64,000 nucleotides of DNA from Enterococcus sp. 5H (lineage in GTDB: Bacteria; Bacillota; Bacilli; Lactobacillales; Enterococcaceae): positions 1 through 64,000 of the forward strand of contig NZ_AMDP01000026.1 in the NCBI RefSeq assembly GCF_028128615.1. The letters run 5' to 3'. Of this stretch, positions 25,986 through 35,585 are shown piece by piece. The stretch's first letter is position 1; every line of letters starts with the position of its first letter. The notes beneath the pieces are model-generated. The model was given only the letters and a program-made list of their open reading frames with translations. It was not told the DNA's origin and made no database searches. The position numbers and the translations under genes are program-made.

Positions 25986-26939
25986 CTATTTTTGTGGATA
26001 ATCATTACTTTGGATTGCCCACAATTGATCGGTAACAGTTGCAATAAATGAAATTCCAGCATCTGTTTGACCATTAGTAAAGACAGTTAGAATAAATGGG
26101 TGTTCTGTTTCTAAAATCCCGATATCATGGAGATTTCCAGCATATGATCCGATTTTGTGTGCAACTTTACCAGAAGTTGTTGGAGTTTCCATGCGTTCGT
26201 GAAAAACAGTGTGTTTCATATAGTTATAAATCGTCTGGTACTCTTGATTTGTTGCTTTTTCCTCATACAGAATACTTAAAATTTTTGCGGCATCTTCCGA
26301 CGTAAATTTTGCATCATCCCAGTCGGTTTCTCTTTGTAAAAAGTGAGCATACAGTGCTTGTTTAGCTTTCACACTGTCGCCAAAAGTATCATACAACATA
26401 TTTTTAGCAATATTATCCGAATAGGTAATGTTATATTCTTGAAGGGTTCTTACAGAATATTTAGGCTGAATATTATTAATAATAATCCCTGTACCTTCTT
26501 CATAATTTTTCGGGGTATAAGAAAGCTCATCGTCCCATTTTAATGTACCTGCTTGAACTTTGTCAGCGATCATCATTGCTAGTGGGACTTTAATTGTGCT
26601 GGCGCTGTAAAATTCTTTTGTTCCGTTAATTGAAACCTGTTTACCTGTTGTAAGGTCTACGTAGGTGATTCCAACATCTCCTTTAAAAAGCTCTGCACTT
26701 TGTGTTAACGTTTGTTCGATTTTATTATAAAATGCAACAAATTCAGGAGTTTCTTCAGGAGGTGTTTCACTAGTTTTTTCTGGAGAAGGTATTGTTTTTT
26801 CCTCCGGAATGTTCTTTTTTTCGCTTGTTTTTGTTTCGTACGCGTAATCTACTGTATGGGTAGAAAAAAAGAAAGACACGATTAAAAAGAAACAAATAGA
26901 GAAAATCATTCCGTATAAAGTCATTCTCTTTTTTTCCAA
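25986..26939 (-). CDS. Membrane-anchored class A beta-lactamase-like serine hydrolase
   Basis: A 317-aa protein with an N-terminal TM anchor (about 8-26) and a Pro/Glu/Lys/Thr linker to about residue 65. The penicillin-binding fold follows, with Ser114-x-x-Lys117 (SASTIKVP), Ser174-Asp-Asn (YSDN) and Lys262-Ile-Gly (HKIGSYAG). Such proteins in Gram-positive cocci are often cell-wall enzymes or DD-peptidase relatives rather than resistance enzymes; KIG instead of KTG supports caution. Monocistronic. Confidence 0.85.
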   Translation of the reverse strand: MEKKRMTLYGMIFSICFFLIVSFFFSTHTVDYAYETKTSEKKNIPEEKTIPSPEKTSETPPEETPEFVAFYNKIEQTLTQSAELFKGDVGITYVDLTTGKQVSINGTKEFYSASTIKVPLAMMIADKVQAGTLKWDDELSYTPKNYEEGTGIIINNIQPKYSVRTLQEYNITYSDNIAKNMLYDTFGDSVKAKQALYAHFLQRETDWDDAKFTSEDAAKILSILYEEKATNQEYQTIYNYMKHTVFHERMETPTTSGKVAHKIGSYAGNLHDIGILETEHPFILTVFTNGQTDAGISFIATVTDQLWAIQSNDYPQK

Positions 26940-27138
26940 ATTTCTTGTGTTCCTTTCCGAAAATTCGACTATGATAAAATCATACCAAATAAAAATACAA
27001 CCACAATTATTTAAACACTTTTCTTACGTTTTTGCAAGATTTGGAAAAGCTGATTAGTTGTTTTGGTGGTTTAAGTTATATTTAAGGTAGCTTAGCTAAA
27101 GTAGTGGATGTTCACAAGAAACAGCTAGGAGGATTTAT

Positions 27139-28671
27139 ATGAATTTTATTAGACGGGCATTATTAAGTATGAAAGCAAAAAAAGGGAGAACGTTGTTATT
27201 ATGTGCGGTATTTTCAGCGATTTTGATTTTTGTGTTAGCTGGATTAACCATCCGAAGTGCTGCACTGACAGCAACAGAAAATGCTAAAAAGAGTGTAGGG
27301 GCAACAGTGACTCTTTCAGCTAATAGAGAAGCGGCGATGAAAAAAAGTCAAGATGAAAATAGTAGTGAGCGACCTGATCCTGGTAGTTTTAGTTTAACGC
27401 CAGTATCTTTGGAAGATGCTGAAAAAATAGCCGCATTGGATAATGTGAAAACATATTCGTTCTTATCTTCTTCATCAGCAGGAGCAGGGGACGGTATTAC
27501 ACCGATTTCCAGCGAATCAGAAGATACTTCGACTTCGGAAAGTACAACAAGTGACCAGGGAAACGAAATGGGACAAGGCGGTCCACAAGGCTCCGGTGCC
27601 CAAGGCGGTCCTATGTCTCAAATGAATCAGAGTGATTTTCAAGTTAGTGGTGTCATGGATCTGACAATGGCTTCTGATTTTTCAGATGGTGTGGCAGAAA
27701 TTATAAGTGGTGAAGGGATCACTGAAGCAGATAAAGATAGCAATAATGTAGTGATCGAACAGTCTTTAGCGGAAGCTAATGATTTAGAAGTAGGGGATAC
27801 GTTTAAAATTACTAATCCTGAAGATGACACTGTTACTTATGAAATGACCGTTAAAGGGATTTATAAAACATCTGATAATGGCGATAGTATGGGAATGATG
27901 TTTAACTTCTTAAATCCAGCCAATACACTGTACACATCTTATACATTTGCAAATACGTTAAAAGGTGATGACTCAGCAGGAACAATTGATTCAGCTACGT
28001 ATACATTGAGTGATCCAAAAGAAATGGATAGTTTTGTATCTGCTGCTGAAGAATTAATTGACACAGATAGTTTCAGTCTTCAAACTAACGATCAAGCCTA
28101 TCAACAAATGTTACAGCCGTTAAATAATGTTGCAAGTTTCGCGAAAAATATCGTTATTTTAGTAGCAGTAGCAGGTGTGATTATCTTAACGCTGATTATA
28201 ATGATGACTATCAGAGAAAGAAGATATGAGATTGGTGTGCTGTTATCTCTAGGAGAGTCTAGATTAAAAGTTATTTTCCAATTCTTTAGTGAAATCATTA
28301 TTTGTATGTTAGTTGCTTTAGTCATTGCAACATTTAGTGGAAATATTGTCGGAAATGTTGTGGGTGAACAGTTGATTAGTCAACAAACAACAGCTCAAGA
28401 AACTACGACAAATCAAGGTGGACCACAAGGAATGGGCGGTGAACAAGGACAAGGCGGACCATCTGGAGGCGGCGGTATGCGTGGCGGCTTTGGATCAATT
28501 GGAGCTAGTTCACAAGAAAATGCCGAAGCAATTCAGGAATTAAACATTTCAGTAAAACCAACCGAGATTGCTACACTGGCAGGTTTAGGTGTCTTAATTA
28601 GTTTCTTCTCCATATTACTATCATCTATTGGAATCTTAAGACTACAACCGAAAAAAATCTTAACCACATAG
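27139..28671 (+). CDS. ABC transporter permease, FtsX/MacB type
   Basis: A 510-aa permease: TM1 at about 15-40, a large extracellular domain (about 41-330), then three TM segments, the typical MacB/FtsX layout. Two extracellular stretches are unusually rich in Gly, Gln, Pro and Met (MGQGGPQGSGAQGGPMSQ near 140, and a similar one near 430). ATG 27139 follows TAGGAGG. It is 15 nt upstream of its ATPase. Such pairs export peptides or give resistance to antimicrobial peptides; substrate unknown. Confidence 0.88.
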   Translation: MNFIRRALLSMKAKKGRTLLLCAVFSAILIFVLAGLTIRSAALTATENAKKSVGATVTLSANREAAMKKSQDENSSERPDPGSFSLTPVSLEDAEKIAALDNVKTYSFLSSSSAGAGDGITPISSESEDTSTSESTTSDQGNEMGQGGPQGSGAQGGPMSQMNQSDFQVSGVMDLTMASDFSDGVAEIISGEGITEADKDSNNVVIEQSLAEANDLEVGDTFKITNPEDDTVTYEMTVKGIYKTSDNGDSMGMMFNFLNPANTLYTSYTFANTLKGDDSAGTIDSATYTLSDPKEMDSFVSAAEELIDTDSFSLQTNDQAYQQMLQPLNNVASFAKNIVILVAVAGVIILTLIIMMTIRERRYEIGVLLSLGESRLKVIFQFFSEIIICMLVALVIATFSGNIVGNVVGEQLISQQTTAQETTTNQGGPQGMGGEQGQGGPSGGGGMRGGFGSIGASSQENAEAIQELNISVKPTEIATLAGLGVLISFFSILLSSIGILRLQPKKILTT

Positions 28672-28686
28672 AAAAGAGGAAAAATA

Positions 28687-29346
28687 ATGTTGCAAACACA
28701 AAAAATCGGTTATTGGTACAAAAATGAAGAGGAATTTCTTTATAAAGATGTAAATTTAGACTTTCAGCGTGGGAAAATGTATGCAATTTTAGGTGCAAGT
28801 GGTTCTGGAAAAACAACATTTTTATCTTTAATTGCAGGACTGGACATTCCCAAAGAAGGGACTATCTTATATAATGGTGAGTCGTTATCAAAAATTGGAC
28901 TTAGAAATTATCGCAAAAATGATGTGTCAATCATTTTTCAAGCATATAATCTATTACCGTATATGTCAGCTTTGGATAATGTTTTAACAGCCATGGCAAT
29001 TTCAGGATCAAAGCAAGCAGATAGACAGGCTTTCGCGTTAGAAAATTTAGCTAACGTAGGAATTGATGAAACTCTTGCAAAGAAAAATGTTACTCAATTA
29101 TCTGGTGGACAGCAGCAGCGAGTAGCTATCGTTAGAGCATTATGTTGTGACCACGAATTAATTGTAGCAGATGAGCCAACTGGAAACCTAGATGAGAAAA
29201 CGTCTAAAGATATTGTTCAACTTTTCCAAAAAGTAGCACATGAGCAACAGAAATGTATCGTTATTGTGACACATGAACAAGAAGTTGCGAAGGCTTGTGA
29301 TGAAGTTTATGAATTAAAAAATCAAACATTTGAATTGGTTAAATAA
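28687..29346 (+). CDS. ABC transporter ATP-binding protein
   Basis: A 219-aa ATPase of the LolD/MacB type with Walker A GASGSGKTT, signature LSGGQQQRVA, Walker B LIVADEPTGNLD and H-loop VTHE. It partners the permease directly upstream. A bidirectional terminator follows. Confidence 0.95.
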   Translation: MLQTQKIGYWYKNEEEFLYKDVNLDFQRGKMYAILGASGSGKTTFLSLIAGLDIPKEGTILYNGESLSKIGLRNYRKNDVSIIFQAYNLLPYMSALDNVLTAMAISGSKQADRQAFALENLANVGIDETLAKKNVTQLSGGQQQRVAIVRALCCDHELIVADEPTGNLDEKTSKDIVQLFQKVAHEQQKCIVIVTHEQEVAKACDEVYELKNQTFELVK

Positions 29347-29350
29347 GCAT

Positions 29351-29398
29351 AAAAAACTGAGCTACCGTGTCAATTGACTCGGTAGCTCAGTTTTTTAT
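29351..29398. terminator. Bidirectional terminator between the ABC operon and fbp
   Basis: A perfect 17-bp stem (AAAAAACTGAGCTACCG with its complement), 12-nt loop, T-runs on both strands. Confidence 0.9.
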
Positions 29399-31294
29399 TT
29401 AATAATAGAATAAATGATTTGAATCCATCAATTGTTGTTTTAGCAATACAGTTTCCTGAATTAGTAACTGTCCGATAGTTGTGTCTTTGACTTTTACTCG
29501 TTGTGAATGACGATCAACAATTTGCCGGGTGGAGATAATATCATCATTTTTCTCAATAGCAGTTTCCTTATTAGTGAAAGGCTTATGAGCTGCTAGCTGC
29601 ATACCAAAGGAATTGTATAACAGAGTGTAGCCGCCAATGCCAGTTACTTTTTGATAAGAGCGAGAAAACCCACCATCAATCACAATCATTTTTCCAGCAG
29701 CTTTAATAGGTGATTCACCTTTGGCTAATTTAACAGGTGTGTGCCCGTTGATAATATGTGAATCTTCTTCTTTGAGATTGAAGGAATTTAAAATAAACTG
29801 ACAGATTTCAGGTTTGTTTCTTAACTCGTAGTAAGCATTTTTTTCTTCAAAATGTATTTCGTTTTCTTCAATAAAATATCGTTCAAAGGTTTTCATCGCT
29901 TTTTTTCCAAATAATGAAGAGCCTTCCCCACACCAGAGATACCAAACGATATCTGTAGCGTAATCATCTGTTTGCCAAGGACAAGAGAAAGCTTTTCTAA
30001 CTTGTTTTTCAAAAAAATCTAGGAGTGATTTTCCACTGTATGTTTTTTTATTAAAGGTCATTGTTTGAAAAGTTCCATCTTCGTTAAGAGGAATACAGCC
30101 ATGAATTAACAAGTTGTGATTATAGGAAAGATAAAGCGTACCTTTTTCAACTAGAAAAGCCATCTGTTTGTTGAGTTTTTCAGCGTGTTGGAATTGATTC
30201 AATAAATCAGTGATGATCTCGTTTTCCTCAGTGGATAAGCGGTAAGGATCATGCCAATCAATTGTTTGAAAACAGGTATTAATCAGTGAGTAGATGTGAT
30301 TGTTGATAACCAGTTGATTATTGTTGATTTTGTTCAGCAACAATCGGTGATCCATCTGAAAGTCTGCTCGTCGTTGAATTAATTGTCCTTCTAATTTTTC
30401 TTGAATAATAGCCATGGCTTGCTGAATTTTCATAGCATCGGTTATTTCTAAGGTTGAGAGTTTCCGATAAGGGTTATTTTTAGGTTTAAAATGAATATTT
30501 TCTTGATAAGTATTGCGGCTGAAAGTTCTAAGTGCTTCAAGATCAATACCATAAGCGTTTTCTAAGAGATCAAGGTTTCCGTAGCGTGCACAAATCCGCA
30601 GTACATTTGCTAAACATGCTTTAGAACCGCTCACAGCACCTAACCAGATGATATCATGGTTGCCCCATTGAATATCGAGCGAGTGATATTTCATTAGAGA
30701 ATCCATAATTTTATCTGGAAAAGGACCGCGGTCATAGATATCGCCAATCACATGTAGATGATCGATGACAAAGCGTTGAATTAAATAAGCCAAATCAACA
30801 ATAAATCGTTCAGCTTCATCAAGCTCGATAATTTTCTTGATGATTTGCCGGTAATAAGCAGCTTTGTCTGTTGTTTCGTTGTAAGGATAAATCAATTCTT
30901 CAAGAATATAAGCGTAACTCTTTGGTAGAGCTTTTCGAACTTTAGAGCGAGTGTATTTACTAGATGAAAAACGAACTACAGTTAATAAATGTTCAATTGT
31001 TTCAAACCACCAATGCGTAGTTAGGTTCCGTTGGCTTTTTAATAACTGAATTTTTTCTTCAGGATAGTAAATTAAAAAACAAAGTTCATCCATTTGTATT
31101 TTAGAGAGTTCTTTCGAAAAAAGTGTTTGGATTTTTTCCCGAATACTTCCGGAACCGTTTCTCAAAATATGATTAAAAGCATCAAATTCCCCATGGAGAT
31201 CACTAATAAAATGTTCAGTTCCTTTTGGGAGATTTAAAATGGCTTCTAAATTGATAAGCTCTGCTATTAAGTCATTGGATTGAACATTTGTCAT
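29399..31294 (-). CDS. fbp: Fructose-1,6-bisphosphatase, class III
   Basis: A 631-aa metallophosphatase-type FBPase, the Bacillus Fbp class. It dephosphorylates fructose-1,6-bisphosphate in gluconeogenesis. Metal-site motifs GDIYDRGPFPD, QWGNHDIIW and INGHTPVK are visible, plus an N-terminal DLHGE. It lies 13 nt after the PPDK regulatory gene. This position makes it part of a gluconeogenic set controlled by the CcpN-type repressor upstream. Confidence 0.95.
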   Translation of the reverse strand: MTNVQSNDLIAELINLEAILNLPKGTEHFISDLHGEFDAFNHILRNGSGSIREKIQTLFSKELSKIQMDELCFLIYYPEEKIQLLKSQRNLTTHWWFETIEHLLTVVRFSSSKYTRSKVRKALPKSYAYILEELIYPYNETTDKAAYYRQIIKKIIELDEAERFIVDLAYLIQRFVIDHLHVIGDIYDRGPFPDKIMDSLMKYHSLDIQWGNHDIIWLGAVSGSKACLANVLRICARYGNLDLLENAYGIDLEALRTFSRNTYQENIHFKPKNNPYRKLSTLEITDAMKIQQAMAIIQEKLEGQLIQRRADFQMDHRLLLNKINNNQLVINNHIYSLINTCFQTIDWHDPYRLSTEENEIITDLLNQFQHAEKLNKQMAFLVEKGTLYLSYNHNLLIHGCIPLNEDGTFQTMTFNKKTYSGKSLLDFFEKQVRKAFSCPWQTDDYATDIVWYLWCGEGSSLFGKKAMKTFERYFIEENEIHFEEKNAYYELRNKPEICQFILNSFNLKEEDSHIINGHTPVKLAKGESPIKAAGKMIVIDGGFSRSYQKVTGIGGYTLLYNSFGMQLAAHKPFTNKETAIEKNDDIISTRQIVDRHSQRVKVKDTTIGQLLIQETVLLKQQLMDSNHLFYY

Positions 31295-31307
31295 CTACAA
31301 AAACTCC

Positions 31308-32126
31308 TTATCCTTGTTTTTTAGCTAAATCTTCAATAATGGTTGTCGTTTCTTCGATTGATTTTTTATCAACATTGATGACTAAGGCATTATATTTTTC
31401 AAAAACACTATTAGCGTAAGCCAGTTCATCTTGAATCCGGTCAGCATTTGTATAAGCAGAGTCTTCTTTTAGTCCTAATGAGTGTAAACGGGATTTTCGG
31501 ATATCCATCAAACTTTCAATGCTGGTAGTTAAACCGATAATTTTTTTAGGATCAATTTGATCTAATTCAGCAGGTAAAGGAACTTCTGGAATTAAAGGTA
31601 AATTGGCTACTTTGTGATTGCGGTTAGCCATATACATACTTAGTGGCGTTTTAGATGTACGAGAGACACCTAACAAAACATAATCTGCTTCTAAAAAACC
31701 TTTAGCATCTTTGCCGTCATCATATCTAACTGCAAATTCAATCGCTGAAACGCGACTAAAGTATTGTTCATTTAATTTATGAATAGCTCCAGGTTCTTGT
31801 AGCGGTTGAATCCCAAATGTCGATTCAACAATTTCACTTAATGGGCTCATGTAATCAACATATTGTAATCCAGTCCGTCCAGCAAATTCTTTCACTAGTT
31901 GGACAAGTTTTTTATTAACTAATGTTGTGACTACAACAGCTTTATCATGGAGCGCATCTTTCAAAATAGGTTGCAGTAATTCTTCATCAGTAATAAAGGG
32001 AAAACGTTGAATATCAGTCATATCAATACTGGGGTATTGAGCTGAGACTGCTGAAATGATTTTTTGAGCAGTTTCTCCAACGGAATCTGAAACTAAGTAA
32101 ATTTTGATTTTTTCTTCTGTTTTCAT
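31308..32126 (-). CDS. Pyruvate, phosphate dikinase regulatory protein (DUF299 kinase/phosphorylase)
   Basis: A 272-aa bifunctional enzyme that inactivates PPDK by ADP-dependent threonine phosphorylation and reactivates it by phosphorolysis. The nucleotide-binding motif GVSRTSKTPLSMYMANR (around 153-169) and the N-terminal SDSVGETAQK are family signatures. Its target gene ppdK is divergent 0.9 kb away. ATG 32126 follows AAGGAGAT. Confidence 0.93.
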   Translation of the reverse strand: MKTEEKIKIYLVSDSVGETAQKIISAVSAQYPSIDMTDIQRFPFITDEELLQPILKDALHDKAVVVTTLVNKKLVQLVKEFAGRTGLQYVDYMSPLSEIVESTFGIQPLQEPGAIHKLNEQYFSRVSAIEFAVRYDDGKDAKGFLEADYVLLGVSRTSKTPLSMYMANRNHKVANLPLIPEVPLPAELDQIDPKKIIGLTTSIESLMDIRKSRLHSLGLKEDSAYTNADRIQDELAYANSVFEKYNALVINVDKKSIEETTTIIEDLAKKQG

Positions 32127-32170
32127 AAATGGAATCTCCTTTTAAGACGCAATGTTTTATAATTTTTTGG

Positions 32171-32806
32171 TTAATAATTTTCTTTTTCAATATCGTTTCC
32201 TGCATTGATAAAATAGGCCATTATTTTTGTTTTGGTAATTTTCCCGATGACTTTTTTCGGCTGATCGTGTTCAACCACTGGCAATGTGTCAATGCTATGT
32301 TGAAGCAATAGTCCGCCAGCTTCTAAAATAGTTCGGTCACTTGTGATAGTGATAATATTAGGCATTCGACTCATAATCATCGCTACAGGTGTTTTTTCGG
32401 TATTTGGATTACTGATGGCAGCTCGTAAAAGATCTTTACGTGAGAGCACTCCGATTAGTTCATTATCGTCATCTTTTACGTATAAAGAGCCTACATCATA
32501 CATAAAAAGATTTGTAACTGCATCGTAAACAGTCGTACTTTGGTGAATTAATATCGGCGGAAGCATAATATCTTTGACTGTTTTTTTATACAATTTTTCA
32601 TAAAGTAAAGGCTCAATGGTCTGACCTGTATAAAAATAACCAACTTTTGGTCTGGCATCAAGTAAACCAGTCATCGTCAAAATTGCCAGGTCACTTCTTA
32701 AGGTTGCTCGACTTAAACCAAGCGTTTTAGCAATACTATCACCGCTGATTGGTTCATTTTCCTTAACAATTTTGATGATTTCTAATTGTCTTGAGGTAAG
32801 TTTCAT
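32171..32806 (-). CDS. ccpN: CcpN-type repressor (HTH plus two CBS domains)
   Basis: A 211-aa protein: N-terminal winged helix (about 1-60, with SGDSIAKTLGLSRATLRSDL) and two CBS domains (about 80-205) that bind adenine nucleotides. B. subtilis CcpN represses gluconeogenic genes with the same build. Three copies of an AATGTGAYACAC motif in the divergent region, including at its own promoter and at ppdK, support control of both. It is the first gene of the unit with the PPDK regulator and fbp. Confidence 0.9.
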   Translation of the reverse strand: MKLTSRQLEIIKIVKENEPISGDSIAKTLGLSRATLRSDLAILTMTGLLDARPKVGYFYTGQTIEPLLYEKLYKKTVKDIMLPPILIHQSTTVYDAVTNLFMYDVGSLYVKDDDNELIGVLSRKDLLRAAISNPNTEKTPVAMIMSRMPNIITITSDRTILEAGGLLLQHSIDTLPVVEHDQPKKVIGKITKTKIMAYFINAGNDIEKENY

Positions 32807-32825
32807 TTTATCTACCTACTTTCTT

Positions 32826-32871
32826 AATGTGACACACTAATTATTATATATTTCTTATAAAAATAAATCAA
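32826..32871 (-). promoter_or_regulatory. ccpN promoter with operator
   Basis: Minus-strand TTGATT (32866-32871), 17 nt, TATAAT (32843-32848). Operator-like AATGTGACACACTAA at 32826-32840 covers the transcription start, which suggests autoregulation. Confidence 0.8.
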
Positions 32872-32899
32872 CAGTAAAAATCAAGTGTATAAAATTCTG

Positions 32900-32955
32900 T
32901 TGACTTTAAATGTGATACACAATATAATCGTTTTAAGATTTAATGTGATACACTA
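32900..32955 (+). promoter_or_regulatory. ppdK promoter with two operators
   Basis: TTGACT (32900-32905), 17 nt, TATAAT (32923-32928). AATGTGATACACAA at 32909-32922 fills the spacer and AATGTGATACACTA at 32942-32955 lies just after the start site. The motif is like the CcpN consensus TRTGHYATAYW. Confidence 0.85.
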
Positions 32956-32978
32956 TATAGACGGAGGAGAGTTTGCCA

Positions 32979-35585
32979 ATGAACTATGTAATTGATTTTG
33001 CCGAAGGAAGTAAGGAACAGAAAGATCTACTTGGAGGAAAAGGAGCGAATTTGGCTGAAATGACTAAATTACAGCTTCCTGTTCCAACTGGATTTACAAT
33101 CACAACAGCCGCTTGTTTAGATTATTTAAAAGGTGATTCAGTTATTTCACAAGAATTAATAGTGGAAATCCATCAGCATATTAAAAGTGTGGAAACAAGA
33201 TCGAAGAAGGGGTTTGGTGACGAACAAAATCCATTACTTATATCTGTAAGAAGCGGATCAAAATTTTCGATGCCGGGTATGATGGATACGATTTTAAATT
33301 TGGGGCTTAATGATAAAACAGTTATTGGTTTAAGTGAAAAATCGGGAGATCCTCGCTTTGCTTATGATTGTTATCGCCGACTTTTACAAATGTTTGGTGA
33401 TGTGGTCTGTGGTATTGACAAAAATCGTTTTGAAGAACAATTGGACTTTTACAAAAGAAAGAGACAGTATACGTCTGATACAGATATGCAAGCAGTTGAT
33501 TGGCAAGAATTGGTAGCGGTTTATAAAAATATTTTTTTAGAAGTTACACATCAGCCTTTTCCTCAAGATCCTTATGAACAGTTAGTTTTAGCAGTTGAGG
33601 CTGTATTCCGTTCTTGGAATAATCGCCGAGCAATCACGTACCGCCGTTTACATGATATTTCGGATTCATTAGGAACAGCAGTAAATATTCAGGAGATGGT
33701 TTTTGGGAATTTTGGTACAGATAGCGGTACAGGAGTGGCTTTTACTAGAAATCCTGCTACAGGAGAAAAAGGGATCTTTGGGGAATTTCTTTTGAATGCA
33801 CAGGGGGAAGATGTGGTAGCAGGTATTAGAACACCGCAACCAATTAGTAAATTGGAAATTCTAATGCCGGAAGTGTATCAGGAATTTATTCAGTTAAGTC
33901 GCTTGTTAGAGACACATTATAAAGATATGCAGGATATTGAATTTACCATTGAAAACCAAAAACTGTATCTTTTGCAAACAAGAAATGGAAAAAGAACTGC
34001 TAAATCAGCATTTAAAATATGTATTCAACTTGTAGAAGAAGGAATTATTTCAAAAAAAGAAGCCATTCAAAGAATCAATCCAACGATGATTACTCAATTG
34101 CTTCATCCTGTTTTTGAACCTGAACAATTAAACGTGGCAGAAATTTTTGCAAAAGGATTGCCAGCCAGCCCTGGTGCAGCTAGTGGTAAGCTTTATTTTA
34201 CCGCTGAAGCAGCCAAAAAGGCTCACGATCTAGGTGAAAAAGTGATCTTAATTCGTCAAGAAACCTCGCCGGAGGACATAGAAGGAATGATCGCTAGTGA
34301 AGCCATTGTAACGTCAAGGGGTGGAATGACTTCTCATGCAGCGGTTGTGGCACGCGGTATGGGTGTGTGTTGCGTTGCTGGTTGTGAAATGATTAATGTT
34401 GATGAATTTTTAGAACAGGCAACAGTTGGAGAGCTTGTTTTAAAACAGGGAGATTGTATTTCAGTAGATGGGACAACAGGAACGATCTATCTTGGTGAAA
34501 TTTCTTATGTTGAAGGTGATGAGTGGCAACTATTAGAAACAATTATTAACTGGGCTAAGGAAATGGCAGAAATGGAAGTTAAAGCCAACGCAGAAACGAT
34601 AACTGAAATAAATACAGCATTAAAACTAGGTGCAAGTGGTGTTGGTTTAGCTAGGACAGAGCATATGTTTTTTGGTGAGAAACGTATCTTTGAAATGCGC
34701 AAAATGATTTTGGCAGAAAATGAAGCAGCCATAGTAGCTCCCTTAAATAAATTAAAGGAATTTCAAAAAGAAGATTTTCGGGAAATGCTTACTTTGTTAA
34801 AAGGAAAACCCTGTACTATTCGTTTACTAGATCCGCCACTACATGAATTTTTACCTCAAACTACTGCTGAAATTACACACTTAGCAGAAGCAACAGGACG
34901 AACAGAGGCACAAATTAATGATCGAATTGAAGAACTGCAAGAACAAAATCCAATGTTAGGTCATCGGGGTTGTCGGCTTGCAATTACAACACCGCAAATT
35001 TATGAAATGCAAGTAGCCGCTATTATTGAAAGTGCTTTGGAAGTTGCTAAAAGCCAGCCTGAACACATAACAATACCTGAAATCATGATTCCTCTAATCG
35101 GCAGCTATGAGGAAATGCAGTGGTTAAGGGAACATTTAATTGAAACGATTCAAACAATTTTTAAACGTGAGGCACAAGTGATTCCATATAAGATCGGTAC
35201 AATGCTTGAGATTCCAAGAGCGTGTTTAACTGCCGAAAAAATTGCGGAATATGCTGATTTCTTTAGTTTTGGGACAAATGATTTAACCCAGTTGACCTAT
35301 GGTTTTTCTCGGGACGATTCTGGCAAATTTATTAGTGCATATCAAGAGAAACAGTTGTTAACAAATGATCCATTTCAACAGATAGATGAAGCTGGGGTTG
35401 GACAATTAATGAAAATAGCAATTGATAAAGCGAGACAAGTTGATCCTGAAATGAAGATTGGTGTATGTGGAGAAGTTGGGGGTGATCCACAATCTATTCG
35501 TTTCCTAAAGAAAATTGGAGTAGATTATATTTCGTGTTCACCCTATCGGATTCCAGCCGCTATTTTGACAATTGCTCAAGAATAA
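32979..35585 (+). CDS. ppdK: Pyruvate, phosphate dikinase
   Basis: An 868-aa enzyme, near the usual length, interconverting pyruvate + ATP + Pi and PEP + AMP + PPi. The N-terminal ATP-grasp domain starts LLGGKGANLAEM; the phosphohistidine site is GGMTSHAAVVARG, where the Thr two before His is the residue modified by the regulatory protein; the C-terminal PEP domain has IGTMLEIPRA and FGTNDLTQ. ATG 32979 fits GGAGGAGAG better than the TTG at 32973. It would supply PEP for gluconeogenesis. Confidence 0.96.
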   Translation: MNYVIDFAEGSKEQKDLLGGKGANLAEMTKLQLPVPTGFTITTAACLDYLKGDSVISQELIVEIHQHIKSVETRSKKGFGDEQNPLLISVRSGSKFSMPGMMDTILNLGLNDKTVIGLSEKSGDPRFAYDCYRRLLQMFGDVVCGIDKNRFEEQLDFYKRKRQYTSDTDMQAVDWQELVAVYKNIFLEVTHQPFPQDPYEQLVLAVEAVFRSWNNRRAITYRRLHDISDSLGTAVNIQEMVFGNFGTDSGTGVAFTRNPATGEKGIFGEFLLNAQGEDVVAGIRTPQPISKLEILMPEVYQEFIQLSRLLETHYKDMQDIEFTIENQKLYLLQTRNGKRTAKSAFKICIQLVEEGIISKKEAIQRINPTMITQLLHPVFEPEQLNVAEIFAKGLPASPGAASGKLYFTAEAAKKAHDLGEKVILIRQETSPEDIEGMIASEAIVTSRGGMTSHAAVVARGMGVCCVAGCEMINVDEFLEQATVGELVLKQGDCISVDGTTGTIYLGEISYVEGDEWQLLETIINWAKEMAEMEVKANAETITEINTALKLGASGVGLARTEHMFFGEKRIFEMRKMILAENEAAIVAPLNKLKEFQKEDFREMLTLLKGKPCTIRLLDPPLHEFLPQTTAEITHLAEATGRTEAQINDRIEELQEQNPMLGHRGCRLAITTPQIYEMQVAAIIESALEVAKSQPEHITIPEIMIPLIGSYEEMQWLREHLIETIQTIFKREAQVIPYKIGTMLEIPRACLTAEKIAEYADFFSFGTNDLTQLTYGFSRDDSGKFISAYQEKQLLTNDPFQQIDEAGVGQLMKIAIDKARQVDPEMKIGVCGEVGGDPQSIRFLKKIGVDYISCSPYRIPAAILTIAQE

